Notes under the pieces: generated by a model
What the model was told of the DNA's origin: nothing
Seen by the model: only the letters and a program-made list of their open reading frames with translations
Databases searched by the model: none
Translations under genes and position numbers: made by a program
Assembly (NCBI GenBank): GCA_013122435.1
Contig: WYDT01000005.1
Span: forward strand, 124,001 to 188,000
Direction: 5' to 3'
Source: Chloroflexi bacterium AL-N1
Lineage (GTDB): Bacteria; Chloroflexota; Chloroflexia; Chloroflexales; Roseiflexaceae
DNA length: 64,000 nucleotides
Shown: positions 39,801 to 48,045 of the stretch, piece after piece
Layout of the letters: each line of letters starts with the position of its first letter
Position numbering within the stretch: position 1 is the first letter of the stretch

Positions 39801-42800
39801 TGCCTTTGTCTTTCTCGACCATATTCCGTTGACCACGTTAGGGAAAGTGAATCAGCGTGCGCTCCCTGAACCGGATTGGGATCGCTTTACCATTACGAAC
39901 GCCTACGTGGCACCACGCACGCCGGTCGAGCGTTCACTGACGCAACTGTGGCGACAGGTCATTGGGGTGGAGCAGGTTGGTGTTGATGATAACTTCTTCC
40001 AACTGGGTGGACATTCACTCCTGGCCGCACAACTGATTGCGCGTGTCCGCGAAGCCTTTCAGATTGATCTGCCCATGCGGAGCCTCTTTGAAACGCCCAC
40101 AGTTGCCGGTTTAGCGATGACGATTGGCCAGCTAAAAGCCGAACATGGTCATACATCTCACGTTGTTGCGACAGTCCCGACGATTGAACCAGCCATTGAT
40201 CAGCGGTCCGAGCCCTTCCCTCTCAACGATGTTCAGCAAGCCTACTGGATCGGGCGAAGCGATATGCTGGATCTCGGCAATGTCTCATGTCACGGTTATG
40301 TCGAAGTCGATTGTGTCAATCTGGATCTGCCGCGTCTCAATCGAGCCTGGCAACGTCTGATCGAGCGCCACGATATGTTGCGAGCCTTTATACGCTCGGA
40401 TGGGCAACAACAGATACTCGCAGAGGTACCTTTCTATGAGATGGACGTGATCGATCTTCGCACAGACGATCCGCAAAGCACTGAAAATCGGTTAGCCGAC
40501 ATCCGCGATCATATGTCGCATCAGGTGATCGATTGTTATCAATGGCCGCTTTTTGAAATCAAGGCAGCACGGCTGGATGAACACCGATATCGGTTGTTTG
40601 CGAGTGTGGATCTGCTCATTGCCGATGCGTGGAGCTTCTCCATACTCTTGCAAGAATTAGAGCAGTTTTTCCAGCACGCTGATGCCGAATTACCGCAACT
40701 GGATCTCTCATTCCGCGATTATGTGCTGGGCGAAAAGGCACTCGTCGAAACCGAACTCTATCGACGCTCGATGACCTACTGGCAAAATCGCCTGGATACC
40801 CTGCCGCCCGGCCCAGACCTGCCGCTGGCCAAACCACCTCAGTCGGTAGTGCAACCCCAGTTTGTACGGCGTAGCTCACGGTTGGACGCAGACGCCTGGG
40901 CTGCCCTGAAGGACAAAGCCTCGCAGCTTGGTTTGACGCCATCGGGTGTCTTGCTGGCGGCCTATGCGGAAGTCCTCACGGCGTGGAGCAAGAGCCCCCA
41001 CATGACCATCAACCTGACGCTGTTTAATCGGCTTCCGCTGCATCCACAGGTCAATGAGGTATTTGGTGATTTCACCTCGATTACGCTGCTGGAAGTGAAT
41101 AACACCCTTTCCGAGGAATTCCATGTGCGAGCGCGTCACATCCAGGAGCAACTCTGGGAAGATCTTGATCATCGCTATGTCAGTGGTGTGGCCGTTCAGC
41201 GGGAACTGATGCGTCATCGTGGTGGGGCCGCTGCATCAGCAATGCCCGTTGTCTTCACCAGCACACTCACGTCCGGTGGCCAGGACGCACGTTCGTCGCT
41301 CGCGTGGCTGGGTGAAATGGTCTACGCGATTGGGCAGACGCCCCAGGTCTGGCTGGACCATGTGGTGGCTGAAGCAGCAGGTGCGTTAGTCTTCAACTGG
41401 GATACGGTCGAGGAACTCTTTCCTGCTGGCATGATCGACGATATGTTTGAGAGCTATTGCACATTGCTCCAGCAACTGGTCGAAGATGATACGATCTGGA
41501 ATGCGACGGTACTGAACCTTACACCACCGACCCAATGTGCTCAACAGGCGCATATCAACGCGACTGAAGCGCCTATTCCCACCGGGTTGTTGCACACACC
41601 CTTTGTAACGCAGGCACAGCAACACCCACAACAACCCGCAATCATAACACCAGATCATGTGTTGAGTTATGACCAAGTGTACCGACATGCCAATCAGATT
41701 GGTCGTTACCTGCGCGAGCGGGGTGTTCAACCCAACACACTCGTTGCGATTGTGATGGAGAAAGGGTGGGAGCAAATTGTCGCCGCGCTTGGCATTCTCA
41801 ATGCGGGGGCTGCCTACTTACCCATTGATGCGTCAGTGCCACCAGAGCGGCTGCACTATTTGCTGGAGCATGGCCAGGTATCGCTGGTGCTCACCCAGTC
41901 CTGGGTAGCCCCACACCTCGTCTGGCCCAACACCGTTGAGCACTTTGTTGTTGATAGCGAAGTCTTCACCACATTAAGTGATCAGCTGCTTGTGCCAATC
42001 CAGCAACCAGATGATTTAGCCTATGTCATCTACACCTCTGGCTCGACCGGACTGCCCAAGGGTGTGGTTATCGATCATCGGGGGGCACTCAATACGATTG
42101 TCGATATCAATGAACGATTTGCAGTTGGCCCCAACGACCGGGTGCTGGCACTCTCCTCGCTCAACTTCGATCTCTCGGTCTACGACATCTTCGGCCTGCT
42201 GGCGGTCGGTGGCGCGGTGGTGATGCCCAGTGCCGAAGCTCAGCGTGAGCCATCTCACTGGAGTGAACTGCTCGAAAGCACACAGGTGACGATCTGGAAT
42301 ACCGTTCCTGCGCTGATGGGGATGCAGGTTGAATACACCAGTGGTCGTAATGAACCACTCCCATCAAGCTTACGATTGGTGATGATGAGTGGTGACTGGA
42401 TACCGCTGACTCTGCCTGATGCGATCCGTCGACTGCAACCAGATATCGAAATCTACAGTCTTGGTGGCGCAACGGAAGCCTCGATCTGGTCCATTCTCTA
42501 TCCCATCGAAGCAGTTGATCCGGTCTGGCCCAGTATTCCCTACGGTCGGCCCATGCTCAACCAGACCTTTCATGTCCTCGACCATCAACTCGAGTCACGC
42601 CCGACGTGGGTTCCTGGTGATCTGTACATCGGTGGCATTGGTCTGGCCAAAGGCTATTGGTGCGATGATGAGAAGACGGCATCCAGTTTTATCACGCATC
42701 CACGCACCGGCGCCCGGCTGTATCGCACCGGCGACATGGGGCGCTACCTGCCTGCTGGCGATATCGAATTCCTGGGCCGTCAGGACTTCCAGGTCAAGGT

Positions 42801-43404
42801 GCAGGGGTATCGCATTGAGCTTGGTGAAATTGAGTCCGTACTAAGTCAGCATCCAGCCATTCAGTCCAGTGTTGTGACGGCCCTTGGTGAGCGCCACGGC
42901 AACAAACGCCTCGTCGGGTATGTCGTAGCACAGGAGCAGGTTGACATCGATGACATGCGGGCCTTCCTGAAAGACAAACTCCCGGAGTATATGGTTCCGT
43001 CTGCCTTTGTGGTGTTGGAGCGCTTGCCACTGACCGCGAATGGCAAAGTGGATCGGCGTGCGCTGCCTTCGCCCGAGGATGGCGGTGTCGAGGTGGAACG
43101 GCCGTACGTCGCGCCACGCACTATGGCAGAGCAAACGCTTGCCGAGATCTGCACACGTGTGTTGGGGGTTACGCAGGTCGGTATTCACGACAATTTCTTT
43201 GAACTTGGTGGTAATTCGATCCAGGCCACACAACTCGTCTCATTACTACGCGAGTCGTTCCAGATTGAATTACCCCTACGCAGTATCTTTGAAGTTCCAT
43301 CTGTTATCGCACTGGCAGAGCGCATCGAGGCCATTCAGTGGTCGCAACAACCAGCCAAAGTGCTCGTCGTTGACGGTGATGATCGTGAGGAGGGTGAACT
43401 GTGA
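36829..43404 (+). CDS. Nonribosomal peptide synthetase NRPS1, C-A-T-Cy-A(Cys)-T
   Basis: A 2,191-residue bimodular NRPS with a GTG start preceded by GAGGAGG. Module 1: C domain (HHIVSDG at 177-183), A domain (about 528-1020; YTSGSTGKPKG, NAYGPTEA), T domain (S1063). My by-eye PheA alignment gives the pocket D-A-A-A-M-G-A-I-T, which I cannot assign. Module 2: a heterocyclisation domain, recognised by the opening FPLNDVQQAYWIGRSD and the motif D1261-x4-D1266-x2-S1269. The A domain (about 1604-2082) has pocket D-L-Y-N-M-S-L-I-W, nearly the known Cys code. The T domain has S2130. There is no oxidase insertion, so a thiazoline is expected on the enzyme. The first A domain has an unusual A10 (LGKVNQ). 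Confidence 0.93.
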   Translation: MSTRAEQINALTPGKRELLARLLLKRGNQGADTRRIPRRGADDPFLLSFVQERIWFMEQLIPGTAAYNMAGATYITGPLNEAAVFHTLNEIIRRHDALRTAFQMVDGQSVMELSAELTLPPRIEDLRALPEAEREAAAQQLVTQDVQRPFDLSQPPLLRFLLIRLDDEKYIGCLTSHHIVSDGVSTRVIFQEFAAMYPAFAAGQPAPLPELPIQYADYALWQRNWLQGDVLEAQLAFWRKQFSDDIPVLDLPIDHPRPATPTFHGGRLPLAIAPATAQAVGAFSQQERVTHFMVLLTAFKTLLYRYSGQADLVVGIPVAGRNQPELEVLIGCFLNMLPLRTILSDNPTFRDCVSRVQSVALSAYDHQDLPFEKLVNELQPDRTMSHAPLTQVAFSFEDNPTSALHIQDLLITFDEVSTEAAKLDLALELNETHANGAIELTGWFDYNAEVFEAVTMEHMAIHLQRILESVLEHPERHIADISLLTEAEQQQILVDWNGLTADYPLDQCVHHAFEQQVVQTPNNIAVWFEDQTLTYQELNRRANQVAHYLQKRGIGPEELVGLCLERSPEMIISVLGVLKAGGAYVPLDPSHPEDRLAFIVNNAQGSVLITQERFVSRFPQDTALHIVCVDRDASLLASESAANPPSAVCADNLAYVLYTSGSTGKPKGVTVQHRDLLHHTKVFIDVQHMTTSDRMLMFVSLIFDAAAAALYPPLLCGASIALPAVASSEMSGGEFTAICEQYGVTIIHLPAAFWHQWVDALEASNASVGFPLRVMMTGGEVPSLEKLATFTRLLDRPLKFFNAYGPTEAVITITLYEIDCHKEALEQLVRMPSGRPIANKHMYLLDAHLNPVPIGVHGQVYIGGIGQARDYLNDPHLTATKFIPDPFSTLAGKRLYATGDLARYLPDGNIEFISRIDQQVKIRGLRIELGEVETTLSHHHDVLENVVITRKDLSGNKRIVAYIEPRSDTALTSSDLRAFLESHLPEYMIPSAFVFLDHIPLTTLGKVNQRALPEPDWDRFTITNAYVAPRTPVERSLTQLWRQVIGVEQVGVDDNFFQLGGHSLLAAQLIARVREAFQIDLPMRSLFETPTVAGLAMTIGQLKAEHGHTSHVVATVPTIEPAIDQRSEPFPLNDVQQAYWIGRSDMLDLGNVSCHGYVEVDCVNLDLPRLNRAWQRLIERHDMLRAFIRSDGQQQILAEVPFYEMDVIDLRTDDPQSTENRLADIRDHMSHQVIDCYQWPLFEIKAARLDEHRYRLFASVDLLIADAWSFSILLQELEQFFQHADAELPQLDLSFRDYVLGEKALVETELYRRSMTYWQNRLDTLPPGPDLPLAKPPQSVVQPQFVRRSSRLDADAWAALKDKASQLGLTPSGVLLAAYAEVLTAWSKSPHMTINLTLFNRLPLHPQVNEVFGDFTSITLLEVNNTLSEEFHVRARHIQEQLWEDLDHRYVSGVAVQRELMRHRGGAAASAMPVVFTSTLTSGGQDARSSLAWLGEMVYAIGQTPQVWLDHVVAEAAGALVFNWDTVEELFPAGMIDDMFESYCTLLQQLVEDDTIWNATVLNLTPPTQCAQQAHINATEAPIPTGLLHTPFVTQAQQHPQQPAIITPDHVLSYDQVYRHANQIGRYLRERGVQPNTLVAIVMEKGWEQIVAALGILNAGAAYLPIDASVPPERLHYLLEHGQVSLVLTQSWVAPHLVWPNTVEHFVVDSEVFTTLSDQLLVPIQQPDDLAYVIYTSGSTGLPKGVVIDHRGALNTIVDINERFAVGPNDRVLALSSLNFDLSVYDIFGLLAVGGAVVMPSAEAQREPSHWSELLESTQVTIWNTVPALMGMQVEYTSGRNEPLPSSLRLVMMSGDWIPLTLPDAIRRLQPDIEIYSLGGATEASIWSILYPIEAVDPVWPSIPYGRPMLNQTFHVLDHQLESRPTWVPGDLYIGGIGLAKGYWCDDEKTASSFITHPRTGARLYRTGDMGRYLPAGDIEFLGRQDFQVKVQGYRIELGEIESVLSQHPAIQSSVVTALGERHGNKRLVGYVVAQEQVDIDDMRAFLKDKLPEYMVPSAFVVLERLPLTANGKVDRRALPSPEDGGVEVERPYVAPRTMAEQTLAEICTRVLGVTQVGIHDNFFELGGNSIQATQLVSLLRESFQIELPLRSIFEVPSVIALAERIEAIQWSQQPAKVLVVDGDDREEGEL

Positions 43405-46400
43405 CAATTGCAGAACTATTAACCGAACTTCGTGCCAAAGGGATCGATCTATGGGTCGAGGGTGATCGCTTGCGCTACAGTGCACCACGTGGAGCCCTTT
43501 CGCCAGATATGCGTGCCGCATTGCTTGAACGGAAGAGTGAAATTCTTGCTTTTCTCCATCAGGCCCAGGCCGCTGCGCAACCTGCTGCTCCGCCGATCAA
43601 TCCCATTGTGCGAGATGGTGCTCTGCCATTGTCGTTTGCCCAGCAACGTCTGTGGTTTCTCTATCAGTTCGAGCCCGAGAACACTGCGTACAACTTACCA
43701 ATGGCGGTACGACTGGATGGTCGGCTTGATCTTACAGCACTGGCCCAAAGCTTTTCGCAGATCATCCAGCGCCATGAGAGTCTCCGAACGACCTTTACCC
43801 ACAACGGAACAAAGCAGCCGCAACAGGTCATTCATCCTGCGATAGAGGTGTATTTCACATCGGTGATCTGGCCGGACCTGCCGAGCGGTCACAACCATGT
43901 GTTGATCGATCTGCGGCCCGTTTCTGAGCAGGAATGCGACCACGTAGTACCACAATTGATGCGTGAAGAAATTGCACGTCCATTTAATCTGGCCACAGGT
44001 CCACTGATGCGAACGATGGTATTGCAACTGGCCGACGAGTCGCATATCGTGCTGCTTACGACACATCATATTGTCTCTGATGGCTGGTCGATGGGTGTGC
44101 TGATCAATGAGGCGTTGTCGTTCTATGTGACTTTTGCTACCGGCCAGCCAGTCACGCTCCCGACCCCGCCGGTGCAGTATGCCGACTATGCCCAGTGGCA
44201 ACGCGATTGGTTGCGTGGCGAAGTGCTCCAAAAGCAGGTGGATTACTGGAAACAACAACTCGCTGGCCATAGCGGTATCCTGGATTTTCCTATTGACTAC
44301 CCGCGCAAAGCTATTCAGACCTTCCCCGGTGCCAGCCTGGATGCCCAACTTCCGACAGCCGTACTGGATGATGTAAACGCCTTGAGCCGTCAGGAAAATG
44401 TTACGCCATTTATGGTCTTGCTGGCTGTATTTGCGACCCTGCTGTATCGCTACACTGGCCAGACGGATATCACGGTTGGGTCGCCGATTGCCAATCGGAC
44501 GCGCCCTGAACTAGAAGGCTTGATTGGCCTGTTTGTCAACACCCTGGTGCTGCGAACGGATCTGAGTGAGGCACCATCATTCCGCGACCTGCTGCAGCGG
44601 GTGCGCCAGACTGCGCTAGGGGCCTATGCTCATCAGGATTTACCGTTTGAACATCTGGTGGAAGCACTCCGCCCGCAACGTGATCTGAGCCGCTCACCGT
44701 TGTTTCAACTCTTGTTTGCGGTACATAACGAGCCTATGCCAGATCTGCATCTGCCGGGCCTCCAAATGAGTTTGATTGAAATAAATAGTGATGCTGCCCC
44801 CTACGAGATTTCACTTCACATTCACGAGCGTTCGGGGCATTTAACCTGCTCATTCGGGTACAACACGGATTTGTTCGCACCAGAGACCATTGCACGGCTG
44901 GCAGGACATTATGAGACGCTGCTGACCCACGCGCTGGTGGACCCGACGGCAGCGGTCGCCCACCTGCCGCTGCTGACCCTCCCCGAACAGCAGGCGCTGC
45001 TCACCGACCTCAACCAGACCGCGACATCCTACCCAGCCACTACGGCGCTGCACGACCTGCTCGCAGCCCAGGCGCAGCGCACGCCCCACGCGCCAGCCGT
45101 CCGCCTCGACACGCGGGAGGACGACCCACCAACGCTCACCTATGCTGAGCTGGATGCCCAGGCGACGCAGCTTGCTCAGGCCCTGGCGCAACACGGCATT
45201 GGTCCCGGCGACCTCGTCGCGCTGCTGCTCGACCGCACGCTCGATCTGCCCGTGGCACTGCTGGCAGTGCTCAAGACCGGGGCAGCCTACCTGCCGCTTG
45301 ACCCGGCCTTCCCACCGGAGCGGCTGGCACTCACGCTGGATGATGCCCAGGTTGCCCTGGTGCTCACCCATAGCGACCTGCTCCCGCTGCTGCCCGCCGC
45401 CCTGCCGACCTGGCGGGTCGACCAGCACGACGTATCAACCTATCCGACCACGCCCCTGGTGGTGGCCACGCATCCCGACGCGCTGGCCTATGTGATCTAC
45501 ACCTCGGGCTCGACCGGACGGCCCAAAGGGGTGCAGATTACGCATCGAGCGGTGGTCAATTTCCTGTGGTCCATCCAGCAGACGCCGGGGCTGACTGCGG
45601 ACGACACGCTGGTAGCGGTAACCACGTTGTCGTTTGATATCGCGGTGCTGGAGCTGTTGGTGCCGTGGCTGGTGGGGGCACAGGTGGTACTGGCCAGTCG
45701 GGCGACGGCAAGTGATGGGCGGCGGCTGGCGGTGGTGCTGGCACAGACTGCGGCGACGGTAATGCAGGCGACACCGGCGACGTGGCAACTGTTGCTGGCA
45801 GCGGGCTGGACGGGGCAGGACGGGTTGCGGATCTTGTGTGGCGGGGAGGCATTCCCGGCGGGGTTGGCGGCGCAGTTGCAGGCGTGTGGGAGCGCGGTGT
45901 GGAACATGTATGGGCCGACGGAGACGACGATCTGGTCGAGTGTGCGGCAGGTGGTGCTGGACGAAGCGCCGGTGCGGGTGGGGGGACCGCTGGCGAATAC
46001 GCAGTTGTATGTGCTGGACGGGGCGTGGGCGGTGGTGCCGGTAGGGGTGGCCGGGGAGCTATACATCGGGGGGGTCGGCGTGGCACGGGGGTATGTGGGC
46101 CGCCCCGACCTGACGGCGCAGTTGTTTGTGCCGGACGGGGTGAGTGGACGAGCGGGGCAGCGTTTGTATCGGACGGGGGATGTGGTGCGCTGGGTGTGCG
46201 TAGGGGCACTGGCGTTTCTGGGCCGCCGGGACCAGCAGGTGAAGGTGCGGGGGTATCGGATTGAGTTGGGGGACATCGCGGCGGCGTTGGAGGGGCACGC
46301 AGAGGTGCGGCGGGCAGTGGTGGTGGTATGGGAGGCGGGGACGGGGCGTGCACGCTTGGTGGCGTATGTGGAGCCGGAGGCTGGTGCGCTGGTGGCGGGG

Positions 46401-48032
46401 GCGGCACTCCGACGGTGGGTGGAGCAGGTCGTGCCGGGGTATATGGTGCCGACGCAGGTGGTGGTGGTGGACGCACTCCCGTTGACCCCCAATGGCAAGG
46501 TCGACCGCAACGCCTTGCCTGAGCCTGAACAGCCTCATACTACCAACGATGTTGTATATGTTGCGCCGCGCACAGCAACCGAACGCACGCTGGCTGATAT
46601 CTGGTGCGACATTCTGGGGGTTGAACAGGTCGGTGTCTATGAAAGTTTTTTCAATCTGGGAGGTCATTCACTCCTGGCCACACAACTCATGTTTCGTATT
46701 CACGAGACGGCGCAGGTGAATATCCCGATTATGGCCTTCTTTGCCAACCCAACGATTGCTCACTTGGCGCAAACTATCGATACTCTACGCATCAATCCAG
46801 AAGCAGTTCAAACCGCTGCTGGTCCGACGCCAGACGAAATGGCACAAACGCTTCGTGCAGATGCTGTGCTTGATGCTGCCATCAATCCACAAGGAGTCAG
46901 ATCTGTAGCCACCGATGACGTGCCAAGCAGGGTGCTGTTGACGGGCGCAACAGGTTTTATCGGCGCATTCATCCTGGATGAGTTGCTCCGCCAGACCAGC
47001 ACAGAGGTCTATTGTCTGGTACGGGCCAACACACCTGATGGTGCAATGCAGCGGATTGTCGACACGCTACAGACTTATCAGCTCTGGGATGCGGTCTATC
47101 GCTCGCGGATTGTCCCTGTACCTGGGGACCTTGCCCAACCGCGCCTGGGGCTTTCCGATGAGCAATTCTCTCAGTTTGCAGTAACTATCGAAAGCATTTA
47201 TCACAGTGGTGCGACGACCAACTTTATTTATCCGTATCACGAAATTAGAGCTGCCAATGTGCTCGGCACACAGGAAATTCTGCGCCTTGCTACCCACACA
47301 ACACTTAAGCCAGTTCACTATCTGTCGACTTTGTATGTGTTTTCACCGCTGGATGTAGCAGGTTCCCCAACAATTAGTGAGCAGGCTGTTCCAGAGTGTT
47401 GTGAAGGGCTTGGGATTGGCTATGCCCAGAGCAAGTGGGTCGGAGAGCGCCTGATGTTGGCCGCACGGTCGCGGGGTGTACCCACAGCGATCTATCGTTT
47501 GGGTCGCGTCTCGGGCCACAGCAGAACAGGTGCGTGTCGCGCCGATGATTTTGTGTGGCAACTGATCAAAGCGTGTCTGGAAAGTGGTGCTATTCCTGAT
47601 ATCGATAGTGCAATAGACATGCTCCCCGTCGATCAGGTGAGCGCCTCCATTGTGCAGCTTTCTCGACAAACAACATCATTAGATACGACCTTCCATGTGT
47701 TTAATACCAACCCGCCGACGATGCGAGACATTGCGGGTTGGGCTAGCGCGTTTGGCTACGATCTGGAACAACTCCCGTTTGAGCAGTGGCGTATGCGACT
47801 GATAGAGCATGCCAGCCAAACACCTGCTGGTGCGGCTTCAGGGCTGCTGCCGCTGCTTGCATCGGGCGATACTGATCTCCAAATGAGTAATATGCATTTT
47901 TCCAATCAGAACACACAGGCTGGCCTGGCAGGCAGTTCGATTGCTTGGTCACCGATTGATCAAACGATGTTCGAAGCCTATCTCACTTTTTTTGTAGACC
48001 GTGGCGTTTTTAGTGCGCCATTGCATTTGTAA
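43401..48032 (+). CDS. Nonribosomal peptide synthetase NRPS2, TubC docking-C-A(Gly)-T-reductase
   Basis: A 1,543-residue terminal NRPS whose GTG start overlaps the NRPS1 stop by four bases. Residues 1-50 are a TubC-type N-terminal docking domain (KGIDLWVEGDRLRYSAPRGA). Next come a C domain (HHIVSDG with H222/H223), an A domain (about 545-1040) whose pocket reads D-I-L-Q-L-G-M-I-W, the glycine code, a T domain (S1090) and a thioester reductase (LTGATGFIG near 1178; Y1341-x3-K1345). The reductase should release the chain as an aldehyde, or an alcohol after two reductions. The A domain lies in a block of much higher GC than the rest of the gene, which also creates long false frames on the other strand. 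Confidence 0.93.
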   Translation: MTIAELLTELRAKGIDLWVEGDRLRYSAPRGALSPDMRAALLERKSEILAFLHQAQAAAQPAAPPINPIVRDGALPLSFAQQRLWFLYQFEPENTAYNLPMAVRLDGRLDLTALAQSFSQIIQRHESLRTTFTHNGTKQPQQVIHPAIEVYFTSVIWPDLPSGHNHVLIDLRPVSEQECDHVVPQLMREEIARPFNLATGPLMRTMVLQLADESHIVLLTTHHIVSDGWSMGVLINEALSFYVTFATGQPVTLPTPPVQYADYAQWQRDWLRGEVLQKQVDYWKQQLAGHSGILDFPIDYPRKAIQTFPGASLDAQLPTAVLDDVNALSRQENVTPFMVLLAVFATLLYRYTGQTDITVGSPIANRTRPELEGLIGLFVNTLVLRTDLSEAPSFRDLLQRVRQTALGAYAHQDLPFEHLVEALRPQRDLSRSPLFQLLFAVHNEPMPDLHLPGLQMSLIEINSDAAPYEISLHIHERSGHLTCSFGYNTDLFAPETIARLAGHYETLLTHALVDPTAAVAHLPLLTLPEQQALLTDLNQTATSYPATTALHDLLAAQAQRTPHAPAVRLDTREDDPPTLTYAELDAQATQLAQALAQHGIGPGDLVALLLDRTLDLPVALLAVLKTGAAYLPLDPAFPPERLALTLDDAQVALVLTHSDLLPLLPAALPTWRVDQHDVSTYPTTPLVVATHPDALAYVIYTSGSTGRPKGVQITHRAVVNFLWSIQQTPGLTADDTLVAVTTLSFDIAVLELLVPWLVGAQVVLASRATASDGRRLAVVLAQTAATVMQATPATWQLLLAAGWTGQDGLRILCGGEAFPAGLAAQLQACGSAVWNMYGPTETTIWSSVRQVVLDEAPVRVGGPLANTQLYVLDGAWAVVPVGVAGELYIGGVGVARGYVGRPDLTAQLFVPDGVSGRAGQRLYRTGDVVRWVCVGALAFLGRRDQQVKVRGYRIELGDIAAALEGHAEVRRAVVVVWEAGTGRARLVAYVEPEAGALVAGAALRRWVEQVVPGYMVPTQVVVVDALPLTPNGKVDRNALPEPEQPHTTNDVVYVAPRTATERTLADIWCDILGVEQVGVYESFFNLGGHSLLATQLMFRIHETAQVNIPIMAFFANPTIAHLAQTIDTLRINPEAVQTAAGPTPDEMAQTLRADAVLDAAINPQGVRSVATDDVPSRVLLTGATGFIGAFILDELLRQTSTEVYCLVRANTPDGAMQRIVDTLQTYQLWDAVYRSRIVPVPGDLAQPRLGLSDEQFSQFAVTIESIYHSGATTNFIYPYHEIRAANVLGTQEILRLATHTTLKPVHYLSTLYVFSPLDVAGSPTISEQAVPECCEGLGIGYAQSKWVGERLMLAARSRGVPTAIYRLGRVSGHSRTGACRADDFVWQLIKACLESGAIPDIDSAIDMLPVDQVSASIVQLSRQTTSLDTTFHVFNTNPPTMRDIAGWASAFGYDLEQLPFEQWRMRLIEHASQTPAGAASGLLPLLASGDTDLQMSNMHFSNQNTQAGLAGSSIAWSPIDQTMFEAYLTFFVDRGVFSAPLHL
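44925..46520 (+). other. High-GC mosaic block covering the NRPS2 adenylation domain
   Basis: Sixty-base lines counted by eye give 65% GC (45001), 75% (45841) and 72% (46261), against 52% at 43681 and 43% at 47221. The block begins in the C-A linker and ends just after the A10 motif NGKVDR. Codon endings change inside it: C-ending codons dominate from 44925 to about 45545, G-ending codons from there to 46480, the switch lying just after the A3 motif. Confidence 0.85.
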
Positions 48033-48045
48033 CGAGGAGAGTGTC

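Noticed and set aside
45782-46264. 160-codon forward frame within NRPS2
   Set aside because: Glycine- and arginine-rich shadow of the A domain in another frame, no ribosome-binding site.
45497-46510. Long reverse-strand frames (337 and 306 codons) opposite the NRPS2 A domain
   Set aside because: They lie wholly inside a well-supported coding domain and arise from its high GC; their composition is Pro/Ala/Thr-rich low complexity with no motif.
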